Below, in pieces: positions 53,219 through 64,000 of a stretch of DNA of 64,000 nucleotides (position 1 is the stretch's first letter; every line of letters starts with the position of its first letter). Below the pieces are notes generated by a model. That model made no database searches. It worked only from the letters and a program-made list of their open reading frames with translations, and had not been told where the DNA came from. Both the position numbers and the translations under genes were made by a program. The stretch is from assembly GCA_964017195.1 (NCBI GenBank), contig OZ024897.1:11007451-11071450 (forward strand). The letters are read 5' to 3'. Source of the DNA: Siderastrea radians. Taxonomy: Eukaryota; Cnidaria; Anthozoa; Scleractinia; Rhizangiidae.

Positions 53219-54426
53219 CCGTATTTATTCGCCTATAAGCCGATCCCGGCTATAAGCCGAGACCCTAAACTTGTAACGCAAAATACTGACCCAATGTTGA
53301 CAAAAAAATTCAGGAAACTCTCGGCTATAAGCCGAGACCCAAAAATTGAGCAATCTACTCGAATGAAACACAAAAAATATTGCGCTAATTTCCTAGGAAA
53401 CTTACAAATTCAAGTTGAAGTGAATAATAGACACGATCGAAGTGCTGACCTCTAAGGAAATACCTTCTAAAGTTGCTGATTAATAAACATGATCGAAATG
53501 CTAACTCCGAAATCGCAAGAGATTACGGCATTAGCGAGTCGATGGTCCGTCGCTGGAGACGTGACCAAGGAGTCCTATTCAACGGCGAGCTGAAGATGTC
53601 TGCCAGATGAAAGACGATGGGCCGCTACATCCGAAAATATCCTGAGCTCGATCAACAGTTGTTCGAGTGGTTTATGGAGCAAAGAAGTCAAGGTGAGAAT
53701 TCATTTCTCATGTCTGTGTTTTTTTGGATGAAAACAAAATGAAATTAATTTGTAACGCAACTTTTTGGCTGCGAGCGTTGTTTGCATAGTATCACATTTC
53801 AACTCACTCGTGGGAACCAATACTTCTGATTGGTTGCAATCTTGCAGAGTGACAAACAATGCTGTCAAAACAAAGTTTACATTTGGCTCGCGCGATTATA
53901 TATATTTTCCATAGTGAATTAAATGTTATTGCTTGTGTTGTTTTAGGTATTGCCGTGAGCGGATTAATGTTACATCTGAAAGCGAAGGAACTAGCATATG
54001 ATCCAAGGCCTCCCTTGGATGGTATCAAAAGTGGAAGCGGCGCCATTCCATAAGCCTCCGAACGAGGGCAACCCTGGCTCAACGTCTGCCCAATGACTTA
54101 GAAAATAAGATCCTGCAGTTTCACCGCTTCGTGATAGCAGCCAAACAGTGAATGCAGTATCCACTCGCGAAAATCTTCAACATGGATGAGGCCCCGATGT
54201 GGTTTGAGCTACCTTCATCGCGAACCCTCGAGTCAATGACCAAACTTCAGTATATACATTCGCTCGGCTTATACGTGAATGAATGCCAATTTCCTAATGT
54301 TGGAGAAAGTTTTGTTTAGTAAAAACTCTTGGCTATAAGCCGAACCCCCTTCTCTGGCCTAAATTTTACCTAAACTTGGCTTGACTTTGTGTAAAAATCG
54401 CTCGGCTTATAGGCGAATAAATACGG
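53219..54426 (+). mobile_element. Decayed pogo/Tigger-type DNA transposon
   Basis: Termini CCGTATTTATTCGCCTATAAGC in inverted orientation, flanked on both sides by TA (53,217-53,218 and 54,427-54,428), the Tc1/mariner-superfamily target. Subterminal CGGCTATAAGCCGAGACCC repeats. Internal coding remnants match a pogo transposase (next entry). Confidence 0.88.
53500..54240 (+). pseudogene. pogo-like transposase remnant
   Basis: Fragments in order: a helix-turn-helix NSEIARDYGISESMVRRWRR (near 53,503-53,562); after a stop, IRKYPELDQQLFEWFMEQRS (a CENP-B-type second HTH, near 53,630-53,690); then GIAVSGLMLHLKAKELAYDP (near 53,948), WKRRHSISLRT, and the start of the DDE domain IFNMDEAPMWFELPSS (near 54,170-54,220). 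Stops and shifts separate the pieces and the rest of the catalytic domain is missing, so it is inactive. Confidence 0.85.
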
Positions 54427-54429
54427 TAT

Positions 54430-56290
54430 ATATTGTATTAAACCATAAATTAATCAAAGGAGAGGAACTCAAGACACCCATCTCAAGTAAATAAAAGTCA
54501 GGATAACACCTTACAGTCAGAGTAATTACCTGTTTAATAGAAATGATGTAACTCTAGGGGATTGTATCTTTTAATAAAAAAAAACTCTCAACAACAGTAC
54601 ATGTACAGGAACAAGCATGATGAATAAGCAAAATTTGCACTTTTTTAAAATGGATTTATTGATGTCCCTAAAATTTATGGATTTTTTGAATCTTGCTTAA
54701 TTAGTTATTTTAGCACCTCTTGTGTGTTAGTGTTTTCTTTGTTTGATGTAACATGATAAATTATGTTAATAGATGTAATGTTTTCATGTGAATTAAAAAA
54801 AAAAGATATATGGACTAGCTTGAATTTAAGAACAACTTTAAAAACAAAACATTTGCTGGAAAGCAGGGTTCTTTCCTGTCCCCTCTTCCTTTTCTTCTAT
54901 GTAGATTTGCCTCATCAAGATCAACTGGCTGCCATACATGGTCTATCATTTTTTTATCAACAACTAAAAAAATTAAGTATTCAAAGCAGAGCATGACCTT
55001 GACCCTCATAAAGCCATGATCAACATCTGTCAGAACATTTTGTACACAATAGGAACTATTGCTGTTCTGTAGAATGCAAATATGTGACCGTGGATTCTGT
55101 AGCTTAGCCAAGAATTCACTTGATTAATTCAATTATTCCAAAAATTCAGTTATTTAAAAAGAACTTAGGTACTGACAAAACTGTTCTTTTTTTTTCATCC
55201 AGTCAAACATTCATCAAATAGAAAAATTTAGACATTCAGGAATTCAAAAATTTCATTAATTAATTTAGGATGTCTGAGTAATGACCACAAGAATTCCATA
55301 TTGGTGATGGCACTTCTCAAATCTGCGCAATGTATTTGAATGGTAAAAATAAATTTAACCTGTGATCAGGCATCCTTTTTTATGCTTTATTTTGCCTGAT
55401 CATGGATTAAAACAAATTTGAAACAATCAACTCAGGACCAATCTATAGCACTGTTATGATCTGGGCAGTAGTACAAGTATGTCATCAAAAACGAATTTTT
55501 GGAGGAATATTTTCTGACCCTAGACCTGGTTGAATAAAATGTAAACCACCAGGTCCTAGGGTAGCAGAGGTTTTTCTCGGATGCGTTTGTGGAGTTTTAA
55601 GCTAAAGGAAGATCATTAAGTATGACAAACACCAAAAGTATATTAAAAATAGTCTCTGGATTGCAACAAAGGACTGTATAAAATCACCAATCATCTTACA
55701 TTTGTTTTATGCACTCAGGCAGGAAAATTGTAATAAGCTAAAACAGGCTTCACTCTATGTTCCTTAGTAAAAACTAATCAATGAAGACTTTCTCAAAGTC
55801 TGTTTTTGGTTACAAAGGATATTATCAGAAAAGACAAACAGCCCCCTGTAAATGCTGATTCCTCTCCAAATGACCAACACTGTCTTTTGATGGTTTATTT
55901 TGTTTAGGGTTAATCATCCGTTTTGATTATTCTGACTATTTTCTGTGGTCCCATGATCCTAGCAACTCTTGGTCGAGCCGTGGGAGATAAGTGCCCACAC
56001 CGTACCACGGCTTGCATCATCAAGTCAACTCGCATGATCGCACAACATTAAAAAACCTTTTTCTGTGGTAAAAACAAATTTCCTCGACAAGTTTTCCAGG
56101 GTATGGCCTCTTATTTCCCACAATTTTCATCAACTAGCTATCAAAATAAGTTGCAGACTCTCCGCGGACTCCACAACATTTTGACAGCTAAATGATGCAA
56201 ATTGTGGGAAATAAGAAGTTATACCATGGAAAACTGGAGGAAATTTGTTAACTTGACAATCTGTGGATTAAATTTTAATTCAAATAAGCA
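54430..56290. other. Gene-poor stretch, nothing recognised
   Basis: AT-rich sequence between the pogo remnant and the inverted repeats. No exon, RNA gene or clear repeat identified. Confidence 0.55.
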
Positions 56291-56304
56291 GCCTTGCAGC
56301 ATTC

Positions 56305-56400
56305 AAACACAGGCTTACCATCCTCTGTTTGTGTTGCGGACCTGTGAGACCTGTGCTAGTTGAATATTAATGGCCGCTTCGGTTGTGTACAAAGGATTTT
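56305..56400 (-). repeat. Inverted copy of a possible first exon, facing CCDC86
   Basis: On the minus strand CACAAAATCCTTTGTACACAACCGAAGCGGCC...GGTCTCACAGGTCCGCAACACAAACAGAGGATG is followed by GTAAGCCTG, a good splice donor. The same sequence lies in opposite orientation at 61,050-61,135. A splice from here would reach the CCDC86 exon at 50,355 in phase (TG|G), making ...VRNTNRGW-KSAVIG. That is suggestive but not proof of coding. Confidence 0.4.
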
Positions 56401-56407
56401 GTGAATA

Positions 56408-57055
56408 CGATAATTAAGGCTTTTTGAATGGATGAAAGTCAAATAAAAACGCTTAGAAACATGAACACTTTGTTAATGTATGTTATTATGTCATTGGTTT
56501 GTCGATTTAAAGGTCTGGGAGGCGGTTTTAGAAACTTGAAATTTGTCCTACTCAATAAATGTATATATACTCACAAGGCATGCAGCTTCAAGAACCTCAA
56601 ATTTCTGACCGGCTTGCGATTTCGTCAAAATTAATACACTTAACCTTGTACCTTTCACAAAAGAATCCCGGTTTCCGAAAGAACAGTCTTTGTAGTTTGA
56701 TTCTGCCTGATTTTGACTCATTTGAGTCAGCAAACCGACACTTAAAATCCAGCACAAACTTTCAAATCTGATGGAAAATTTGTTTCTGCCTATGATCTGC
56801 ACAAGTTGCCTACTCAAAGGCATCTCAGGAATGCAGTTTTCGATGCAAATTTGAGTCCCAAACAGCCTGTTTGGCACACGCTCGTGCTGCCACGCATCGC
56901 AGCGCAACAATATGGTGATAAAAATAAATTAAAATGGTGAAATAAATTTTACTATTTCCTACAATTTGCACGTGTTTCTCGTTAACACAGTGTTCATGTT
57001 TCTAAGCGTTTTTATTTGACTTTCATCCGTTCAAAAAGCCTTAGTTATCGTACAT
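56408..57055. mobile_element. ~650-bp MITE with ~70-bp inverted ends
   Basis: Left arm ACGATAATTAAGGCTTTTTGAATGGATGAAAGTCAAATAAAAACGCTTAGAAACATGAACACT and its complement on the right (56,985-57,055). The open frames between (56,428-56,910 on both strands) show no known domain. Confidence 0.75.
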
Positions 57056-57059
57056 GAGG

Positions 57060-58680
57060 ACCCGCATAAGACACTTTTTGGTTCGCTGTTGGAAGCCATC
57101 GTTGCTACAGACGCCATACATAATTATATAACAGAATCACAAAAAAATGTGTGAATCCAATTAACTCGCAGTGTAGGTGAATTTCGTCTTGATTGACAAC
57201 TTCGACGCTCGCAGCTTGCATTTTATTTGGTCTTATTTTACTTTTTTACTGAGAAACATAACAGTTTTATCGGTAAGCCGGATAGCTGAACAATAACGGA
57301 TGATATTAGTGTAGAGAGAAAAACCCTTTAAAACAATGTTTTAATCTGTTGATCGTTCAATTTGGTTCATTTCACACAGAGAAGTCAAGTTTGCTTGTGC
57401 GACGTGCACGCCTGTTTTGTAGGCTAACAAATAATTTCATTACAAATAAAAAAATGAAGTACATTAATTTCATGTTCTTTCATCGGAATTACATTGTAAA
57501 CCTTTGTAAATTTCAAATATTCTGGCTTGCAGTTAGTCTGTCTCCGTCACGGCGTGAAGCCGCGATTGTAGTTATTTCGGGTAAACGACGCGTGAAAATT
57601 TTAACTTGAGGATTTAAACACTTTTTCTAAAGAAGATATATCAATTGCTCGCTTTGTCTCATTTTTCATATCTGTGTTAACTTCAGATGCAACTGGCTGC
57701 ACTTTTTTTCATTGCGGAATGATCACGTCTAAATTCAGTTTCTTTTTCTTCATCGAAGTGACAACCTTTCATGTTGATTGATTGCAGACGTTTCTTGTTA
57801 TAAACCGCAAGCAGGACGGGCGCTAACGTCAAAATTATCCGAAGATCCAATCTGCACGACGAGCGATTGATAAAAAAGATATCGCAATGTTTTTGCTTGC
57901 TATTTATAAGCGCGTATTTAAAGCTCCATTTCGCTAAGGTGTCCAGCATTATTCAATGCAGACCTTCTTTGAGCTCGTCACGTCACGTAGCTGGCGTACA
58001 CGTGCAAGTGAGTTTGTACGTGTACAATGAATAGCGAGTATATTGTGGTCACTGTGTCGTGAATGTCACGCTACAATACAACGCAACTTTAATCGAGCGA
58101 CAAAAGGAGTTTTAATTATAATTTTAAGTGGATGAGTGAAGTTCTAAAGAGGAATAATGCATTTGGGGTGAAAAGTCTACATTTTTCTTTAAGTCAGCTG
58201 TGCGCTTTTCAATTTTCGAAATCTTTGACAGTCTGCAGCCAGCAAAGTCCCCAGCAAGCAATAAAACAATAAAAATAAAAAGACGCGAAAAACGTGACAC
58301 GAGACACGGAGCCCAAAGGGGCTTTTGATCATTTATTTGTACGTATAAAACAAAATGTTACCGTGGGAAGTTATTCAGACATCCTGCGTGAACGCCTTTA
58401 GACGTTCTATTCCAACGTAATCTGCTTTTCACAAAAAAAAAAAAAAATCAAGGGCGTATTATAATGCCTAAACTAATATACAGCTCGCAGCGGCTATTCG
58501 CATCGTACTAAGACAAAACATTAAATGTGACAATAGAACAATAACATTCTTTTGTCAGTGAGCCACCCAAAGAACAATTTTTATAAATGTCTTCGCACGA
58601 AAAAAAAAATGGAAAGAAGCTAAAGGTGCATTCATTACCGGCACAATATAGAATCATTCACACTCGGACAACAAAATTAT
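57060..58680. other. Gene-poor stretch, nothing recognised
   Basis: No supported gene. Small frames at 57,349-57,609 and 57,683-57,949 have no recognisable motifs. Confidence 0.5.
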
Positions 58681-58684
58681 ATGC

Positions 58685-59715
58685 CCCTCCCCCCAATTTT
58701 TCCCCACTCCTCTGAAGAAAGCATATTACATCTGGATACTTCCCGATAAAATGTGCAGGAAATTTTAATAACGCCATAACGTTCTAACTCAGAGAACCAC
58801 GGGCGTGCCACCTAAGTGTTTCTGTTGCAGTTGTTGCACTTAGGAGTTTAGTAGAAAATCATGGCATTATCAAATATCCCCACACTCAAACAACCAAATT
58901 TTGCGTCCCCCAATTCCCCCTGCCCCTTAAAGACCTACTACAGTTGGATACAACCCGGTAACGTATGCAGGAAGTTTCATAATGCCATAACGTTCCAACT
59001 CACAGAATCACGGGCGTGCCACCTAAGTGTTTCTGTTGCAGGTGTTGCACTTAGGAGTTTAGTAGAAAATCATGGCATTATCAAATATTCCCACACTCAA
59101 ACAACCAAATTTTACCTTAAAAAAGCTATAACAGCTGGATACACCCCAATATATGCAGGAAGTTTCATAATGCCAAAACGTTCTAATTCACAGAATCACG
59201 GGCGTGCCACCTAAGTGTTTCTGTTGCAGTTGTTGCACTTAGGAGTTTAATCATGGCATTATCAAATATCTCCACACTCAAACAACCAAATTTGCGTCCC
59301 CCACCCAATTCCCCCTGCCCCTTAAAAAAAAACTATTACAATTAGATACACCCCAATATAGGCAGGAGGTTTCACAATGCCATAACGTTCTAACTCACAG
59401 AATCACGGGCGTGCCACCTAAGTGTTTCTGTTGCAGTTGTTGCACTTAGGAGTTTAGTAGAAAATCATGGCATTATCAAATATCCCCACACTCAAATAGC
59501 CAAATTTTGCGTCCCCCAATTCCCCCTTCCCCTTAAAAACCTATTACAGTTGGATACAACCCGGTAAAATATGCAGGATGTTTCATAATGCCACAACGTT
59601 CTAACTCACAGAATCACGGGCGTGCCACCTAGTGTTTCTGTTGCTGTTGGAAAAATACTTGCACTTAGGAGTTGTAGAACAGTATGGCATTATCAAATAT
59701 CCCCACATTCGAACA
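58685..59715 (+). repeat. Tandem satellite, five units of about 190-210 bp
   Basis: CACGGGCGTGCCACCTAaGTGTTTCTGTTGCAG recurs near 58,798, 59,007, 59,198, 59,404 and 59,614. Each is followed by TTGCACTTAGGAGTTTAgTAGAAAATCATGGCATTATCAAATATCCCCACACTCAAACAACC, then GTCCCCCAATTCCCC and a TGCAGGAaGTTTCATAATGCC block. Unit lengths vary by small deletions. Confidence 0.9.
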
Positions 59716-60672
59716 AAACAAAAGTAATAGTCCCTTACGCGTCTTTATATAATACATACCCTTGAAAGGCTTTCTATTTACCCTGCTAACTGTTGCCGGG
59801 TACACGACATTAGGGGCAAATAATATAAAAATATAACAAGTAAAAATTACATTTTTTTGCGTTATTCCGTATATTTTAGTAAGTTTCGTGTGTCTCGTGT
59901 ATAGATGTAATGAAATATTCTGGTTCAGTGACAAATTAAACAATTCATTGGACGGCAATATATCTGAGCGGGTAGTGATTAAAACAATCAATATATACGT
60001 GAATGAAATTCAAGTCTTTCATCGCCAGCGAACTTGCCTTTTTTGATGTATCATATAAAGGAAATTGCAGCACTAAAACGTGTCTTAATAAGGACTGAAT
60101 AATAGTTAGTCAGAGTAGAACAATTGAATTACTCGCATACATCGATATTTTTGATTTTGACTCGCATCACTTGTTTGACTAGGTTGTAACCAAAGCACGG
60201 AACAGACTTACCTGGACACAGTGTATTCAATCCGGTCCATCGATGTGAAAATCCAATCTGATCGAAACACAATAATCAGAAGGGCCGCATGCAAGCTTAT
60301 GCAGTTGCTTTTGTATATCAGGCACAACAAACCTTTTCTACTGCCGACAGAACAATTCCCTTCTCGTGCGCAAGTACCATCTCAAAGATTTGGCATGTTA
60401 TGAAGTATCTTCATTGTTGGCGCCCGGTGCACGCCGCTGCAAATCACCATTTCAACTTCGTTCGGAATGACCACCGATTTGATCAATGTCGACATGACCA
60501 TCTTACAATTGAAGTATACAAATCTTCAATCAAAATGTTTGTAGTTAAGACATTTTAAAAATAAATATGCATGACTTTTTCCGCCAAGCGAGTTCGCGCG
60601 CCGCCAAACATAATTTATTCTACCGCCAGAAACGAAAATTGATCCACATAACGTAAGTGTTGACAATATCAC

Positions 60673-60726
60673 CTTGCGAGACTGCAGCTTCCGTCCTAGG
60701 AATTCTGGAGTTTTCTGTCTGCTCAT
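60673..60726 (-). CDS. Candidate short 5' coding exon (unknown gene)
   Basis: On the minus strand an ATG opens MSRQKTPEFLGRKLQSRK, followed by GTGATA, a possible donor after AAG. It is basic, as an N terminus of CCDC86 might be, and points toward that gene, but it shows no family motif. Equally likely chance. Confidence 0.2.
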
Positions 60727-61049
60727 TCTGCGATACAGTGCTCAAGAGCATTATTTTACGAAAAACGGACGAAGTTTTGGCCTAGCTTGGCGGACTACAG
60801 TCTTGAAAGCAGACCAATTCAATATTTCTTTTTTCCCCTTCTTTTAATCAGATTTGGTAAATATATTAATCGCGACGGCCTAAATTTGTCAAGTGATGAC
60901 TTGTGAATGATGTGTAACATTCCTTCACCAAGGCTTACGAAGCATCATATTGCGTCATCTGTCAACAGGTCTATTGTGTGATATTGCGAAATCGGGTCAC
61001 TTATGTGTGCTCATGGCCGCTCAATCCGTCCGTAACTAAGGCCTGCGGG

Positions 61050-61135
61050 TCCTCGTGTCACAAAATCCTTTGTACAAAACCGAAGCGGCCACAAGTCTCA
61101 CAGGTCCGCAACACAAACAGAGGATGGTAAGCCTG
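61050..61135 (+). promoter_or_regulatory. FHIT: Candidate FHIT 5' UTR exon, inverted copy of 56,305-56,400
   Basis: CACAAAATCCTTTGTACAAAACCGAAGCGGCCACAAGTCTCACAGGTCCGC... ends in GAGGATG|GTAAGCCTG, a consensus donor 460 bases upstream of the FHIT start codon and on the same strand. It could be a non-coding first exon of FHIT. The identical boundary in the inverted copy supports the exon reading or a common mobile origin. Confidence 0.35.
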
Positions 61136-61586
61136 TGATTCAAATTTGACAGTTTTCAATATCCAGTTTTGATTGTAAATCATCACGTCAAGGTTAGTTG
61201 CAATGGTAACTTAAAAGTTATTATCTTTTCATTAAATTGAGGTACAACTAACGTCATGGAAACAAAATCTTCTTGGGCTATTAGGTTCCACGTGCCTCCA
61301 GGTTCAGCGCGACATTAGAGGTTTGCGATTTCCTTCTAAACTATGGAGCGGATGCGCCAATTTTACCTTAAAAGAAAAGCTCGTATCGACAGAAATTACC
61401 TTTTCTTTTCGCTTTTCCACACCCTTCCGGATTTGGGTCTTCCTCGGGGAATAATTTTAGATTTTTCGCGGACGTCTTGTGCTGTGGTGGCCGCCATGTT
61501 GTTTGTTGTTTCTACTGAGCCCGCATTCCAAGTAGCGGAATTCACCAAAAGTTACGTCATTTGCCGGTTAATTGCCATAATTCAAG

Positions 61587-62054
61587 ATGGCGGCCACGAG
61601 TTTCAATTTTGGTCGAATCCTTCTTCAGCCTTCCGTGGTATTTTTTCACTCTAAATTGTCTTTTGGATTTGTAAATAGAAAACCAGTTCTCCCAGGACAC
61701 GTGCTTGTCTCTCCTGTTCGCGTTGTGAAGAGATTTTGCGAACTAACAGAGGAAGAAGTAGCAGACTTGTTTACGAGTACGCAGAAAATTGCACGCGTGC
61801 TCGAGAAGGCCTACGGCGTCAGTTCTCTTTCTATTGCGATCCAGGATGGACCTGATGCGGGACAGACAGTCGATCATGTTCACGTCCACGTGTTGCCAAG
61901 GAAAAAAGGAGATTTTGAACGCAATGATGATATTTACAAGGCACTAGCAGAACACGACAAAGAGCAAATGTCGGAAGACGGTCCAACGAATAAGGGATTT
62001 AGAAGTGAGGAGGACATGGCGAAAGAAGCATCCTATCTTGCTAGTTTATTCTGA
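61587..62054 (+). CDS. FHIT: FHIT homologue, bis(5'-adenosyl)-triphosphatase
   Basis: 155-residue histidine-triad hydrolase that cleaves Ap3A-type dinucleoside polyphosphates to AMP and ADP; human FHIT has 147 residues. Seen: N-terminal FGRILLQPSVVFFHSKLSFG, the nucleotide-pocket segment VNRKPVLPGHVLVSPVRVVK (30-48), SIAIQDGPDAGQTVDHVHVH (82-101), the catalytic triad HVHVHV (97-102; His99 as nucleophile, equivalent to human His96), then PRKKGDFERNDDIYKALAEH, which keeps the tyrosine equivalent to human Tyr114 (here Tyr117), and a C-terminal acidic tail. The start is the ATG in AAGATGGCGGCCACGAG, a strong context. The whole coding region is one uninterrupted exon. Its codons are intact and there is no poly(A) tail typical of a processed copy, so I take it as a working gene. 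Confidence 0.96.
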   Translation: MAATSFNFGRILLQPSVVFFHSKLSFGFVNRKPVLPGHVLVSPVRVVKRFCELTEEEVADLFTSTQKIARVLEKAYGVSSLSIAIQDGPDAGQTVDHVHVHVLPRKKGDFERNDDIYKALAEHDKEQMSEDGPTNKGFRSEEDMAKEASYLASLF

Positions 62055-62059
62055 TTCTG

Positions 62060-63230
62060 TTTAAGCAATATTAAAATCAGAAGATGTGTATCCCAGTGGG
62101 GATAATAACAGGGTGGTGTCACATAACGGGGGGGGGGGGGTGAAGGATGTTTTGGGGTGAACACTTTCCTCATGAAAATGGGCACACTTGGAACCAGATC
62201 AGACTGTCTTTTACTCATTCCCAGTCATCTCTCTTTTGAGAGACATGCATTGGAAGGGAGCACGGGCTCCTATTCAACAAGAGAGACAACTGGGGACAAG
62301 TCAGGGTCAGCTGGTCCTAGAGGGTGCAGGGACACATCATACATGTGCATTTGAGATGTATTGTCTAAGAGAGAGACAATAATTTTTAAGGACTGAAGTA
62401 TGGCAGGGACTCTATGGCAGGGCGGACACTTTGTGTGACTGTCTACCTTGAAGAGAGATGGTTGTATTGAAGAAAGATAAATAAGGACTATAACACAGAA
62501 GACCAACATTGTGTACATTGTACAGCAGTGTCCATCTATCAGAGAAAGAAAGTACAATCATGTAAAGTACAGAAGCATGTTAGAGAGAAGCCTCCCACAC
62601 AGTTGTTTTTAGGGGAGTTGTATTACCCCTCTCCCCTAAAAATGACTGCATGGGAGTTAGTTAGAGACCAATACTATGTGTTTGTTGTGGATATAGGTGA
62701 TATCAGAGAGGGATTCCCCAGAATGTCCATTACAGAGTGGGCCCTGTTAAATGACTAAGGAATAGCTGAGACATGCACAGTGTCCATTTTAGAGTCACCT
62801 TTAGCTTAGAGAAGTGTCTGCTACAAGAGAGTTGTTACATTGTTGTTTTGTACGATTCTTGTTTAAAGGGGATTGGGAGGAGGTCTCATTAAATTTCCAA
62901 GTTCTTGTTTGTGGTTGTTTTGTTCAGGAAGGCTTATTTATTTTATGCATTTTGTATTTAATTTCACTGTTGTTCAGGATAGTGAGGTTACTGTAAGATG
63001 AAGACCTGTCATGGTCAGTTCTTTAGTGTGGGGGATTAAAACCTAATTTTTTTGAGGGGGGGAGGAGGGTGGGGGTATCAAGTAGTGGCTTGCTGAATAA
63101 ATGTCTCATGCTAACCTCCTCTGCGGGCAACTCTAATGAAATGAACCAGACACAATCGAGGGACATAATCGAAGAGTCGGGTTGTTTGGGAATGCAGCCC
63201 AAAACGGGTTGGTAAACTCCATCTAAAGCT
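62060..63230. other. FHIT 3' flank, nothing certain
   Basis: Probable FHIT 3' UTR and flank. AATATTAAA near 62,068 and an AATAAG-type signal near 62,478 are possible polyadenylation signals. A G-tract at 62,129-62,140. Small frames show no motif. Confidence 0.4.
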
Positions 63231-63234
63231 AAAT

Positions 63235-63385
63235 GGGTGGTTCCAGAAAATATCCATACCCATACCACGGGCGGCATCTCGAAATTCCGAAGGGGAGGGG
63301 GGGTTACGTCGACTGGAATTCCGAGGACATGGGGGGGTTCATTGGACTGGAATTCCGAAGGCATGGGGGGATATTCAGGAGAGTA
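63235..63385. repeat. MITE end with ACTGGAATTCCGA subrepeats
   Basis: GGTTCCAGAAAATATCCATACCCATACC resembles the left end of the 34,008 MITE. It is followed by three GAAATTCCGA/GACTGGAATTCCGAgG repeats, each with a G-tract (ATGGGGGGGT). The other end is not evident. Confidence 0.55.
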
Positions 63386-63389
63386 ACTT

Positions 63390-64000
63390 TCAGTTTCAGT
63401 TGTAGTTAAGTCTCTTCAAGGTAAACTCGTCAAAAATGACTTATCTGAGGACGATGATTCACTCGTAAACACGAGACACGTTCAACTTAATCAACATGCC
63501 GGAGACACATTTCAATGCATGGTCATGGTCAATATAATGTTTATGCCAACATGACGGCTGAAAGCTGTTCACTTGCCAGTAGATCGGACACAAAAGCGAT
63601 CGTAGGCTTTTCTTCGATTGTTCTGCTCGAATACAATACTGTAGATCCCAGCAAAGGGTGTTCAGTCCCTATATTTAAAGATACCATCGAGACGCATGTG
63701 AAATTGTTGCGTTACACACCATGCGACGTTCATTGAAAAGGTCAGATTTCACGCGTTATGCAAATTTCATGCGCTTTTGATCAGACTACATTCACTATTT
63801 TGTACAAATTCTTTTAAAGTTGTCATTGACTTTGAGTTTCAATGTGAGTTTCATTTACTATTTTAATTTTAATCGAAGGATAAAGTGTGAGGAAAAAGTT
63901 TGATTTGTTCTCGCGCAATTTATTTGAGGCCGCAGTACAGTATGCAAATTAAGTTCACTGTGAACTAAAAATAATTGCAGGAAAAAAGCTCGCTATTTTA
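63390..64000. other. Right window edge, nothing recognised
   Basis: No supported gene. A small frame at 63,515-63,736 has no recognisable motif. Confidence 0.45.

Noticed and set aside
56548..56910. 120-codon minus-strand frame considered as the missing CCDC86 5' exon
   Set aside because: It lies inside an inverted-repeat MITE and lacks the GKPKSGRVWK-type motif.
1..64000. CRISPR array, bacterial operon or phage-like defence system
   Set aside because: Spliced genes, SINE/LINE/DIRS content and AT-rich introns mark eukaryotic DNA; no spaced direct-repeat array or bacterial gene order is present.

Overview
The window looks like a scaffold from an invertebrate animal nuclear genome. I infer a cnidarian, most likely a stony coral or sea anemone, but I cannot place a species. 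The reasons are spliced metazoan genes, AT-rich introns full of small inverted-repeat elements, an almost intact DIRS-type tyrosine-recombinase retrotransposon, and tRNA-derived SINE-like repeats. Few of the open frames are genes; most of the window is intron and mobile DNA.

Host genes: (1) A TAO-family Ste20 kinase (TAOK1/2/3 homologue) runs on the minus strand from candidate non-coding 5' exons near 33.1 kb to 11,473. I could place 18 coding exons that join in frame to 716 codons: the complete kinase domain, an acidic/serine-rich linker and the first part of the coiled-coil tail. The C-terminal exons are not visible and probably lie left of base 1. (2) The last three coding exons of a CCDC86 (cyclon) homologue lie on the minus strand at 50,355-50,226, 48,908-48,834 and 36,565-36,500. 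Its last intron is 12.3 kb and full of repeats. Its 5' exon(s) were not securely found. (3) A single-exon FHIT homologue (dinucleoside triphosphate hydrolase, histidine triad) lies on the plus strand at 61,587-62,054.

Layout: 1-2.2 kb is the 3' part of a dead L1/Tx1-like LINE. 3.1-10.6 kb is bounded by long inverted repeats of a TCGAGGG-type motif and contains nested foldback elements, a 1.46-kb direct duplication with an inverted partial third copy, and two unexplained coding-like segments. 11.4-29.1 kb holds the TAOK coding exons, separated by introns carrying a ~108-bp tandem repeat family and at least three 1.1-1.5 kb terminal-inverted-repeat elements. 29.1-33.1 kb is TAOK 5' intron and promoter. 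33.1-36.4 kb is intergenic with MITEs, one flanked by TTAA. 36.5-50.4 kb is the CCDC86 3' half, with a higher-order repeat array into which the DIRS element (41,143-45,827) inserted. 49.9-61 kb holds a LINE tail ending in (ATT)n, a 330-bp tandem SINE-like array, a decayed pogo/Tigger transposon, inverted repeats and a ~200-bp satellite. 61.5-64 kb is FHIT and flanking DNA.

The clearest structural result is the DIRS element. It has gag-like, RT/RNase H and tyrosine recombinase frames, split inverted terminal repeats, and an internal complementary region matching the joined ends. The host repeat supplies an exact empty-site sequence, showing insertion without target duplication. The least explained region is the 7.5-kb inverted-repeat-bounded block at 3.1-10.6 kb.
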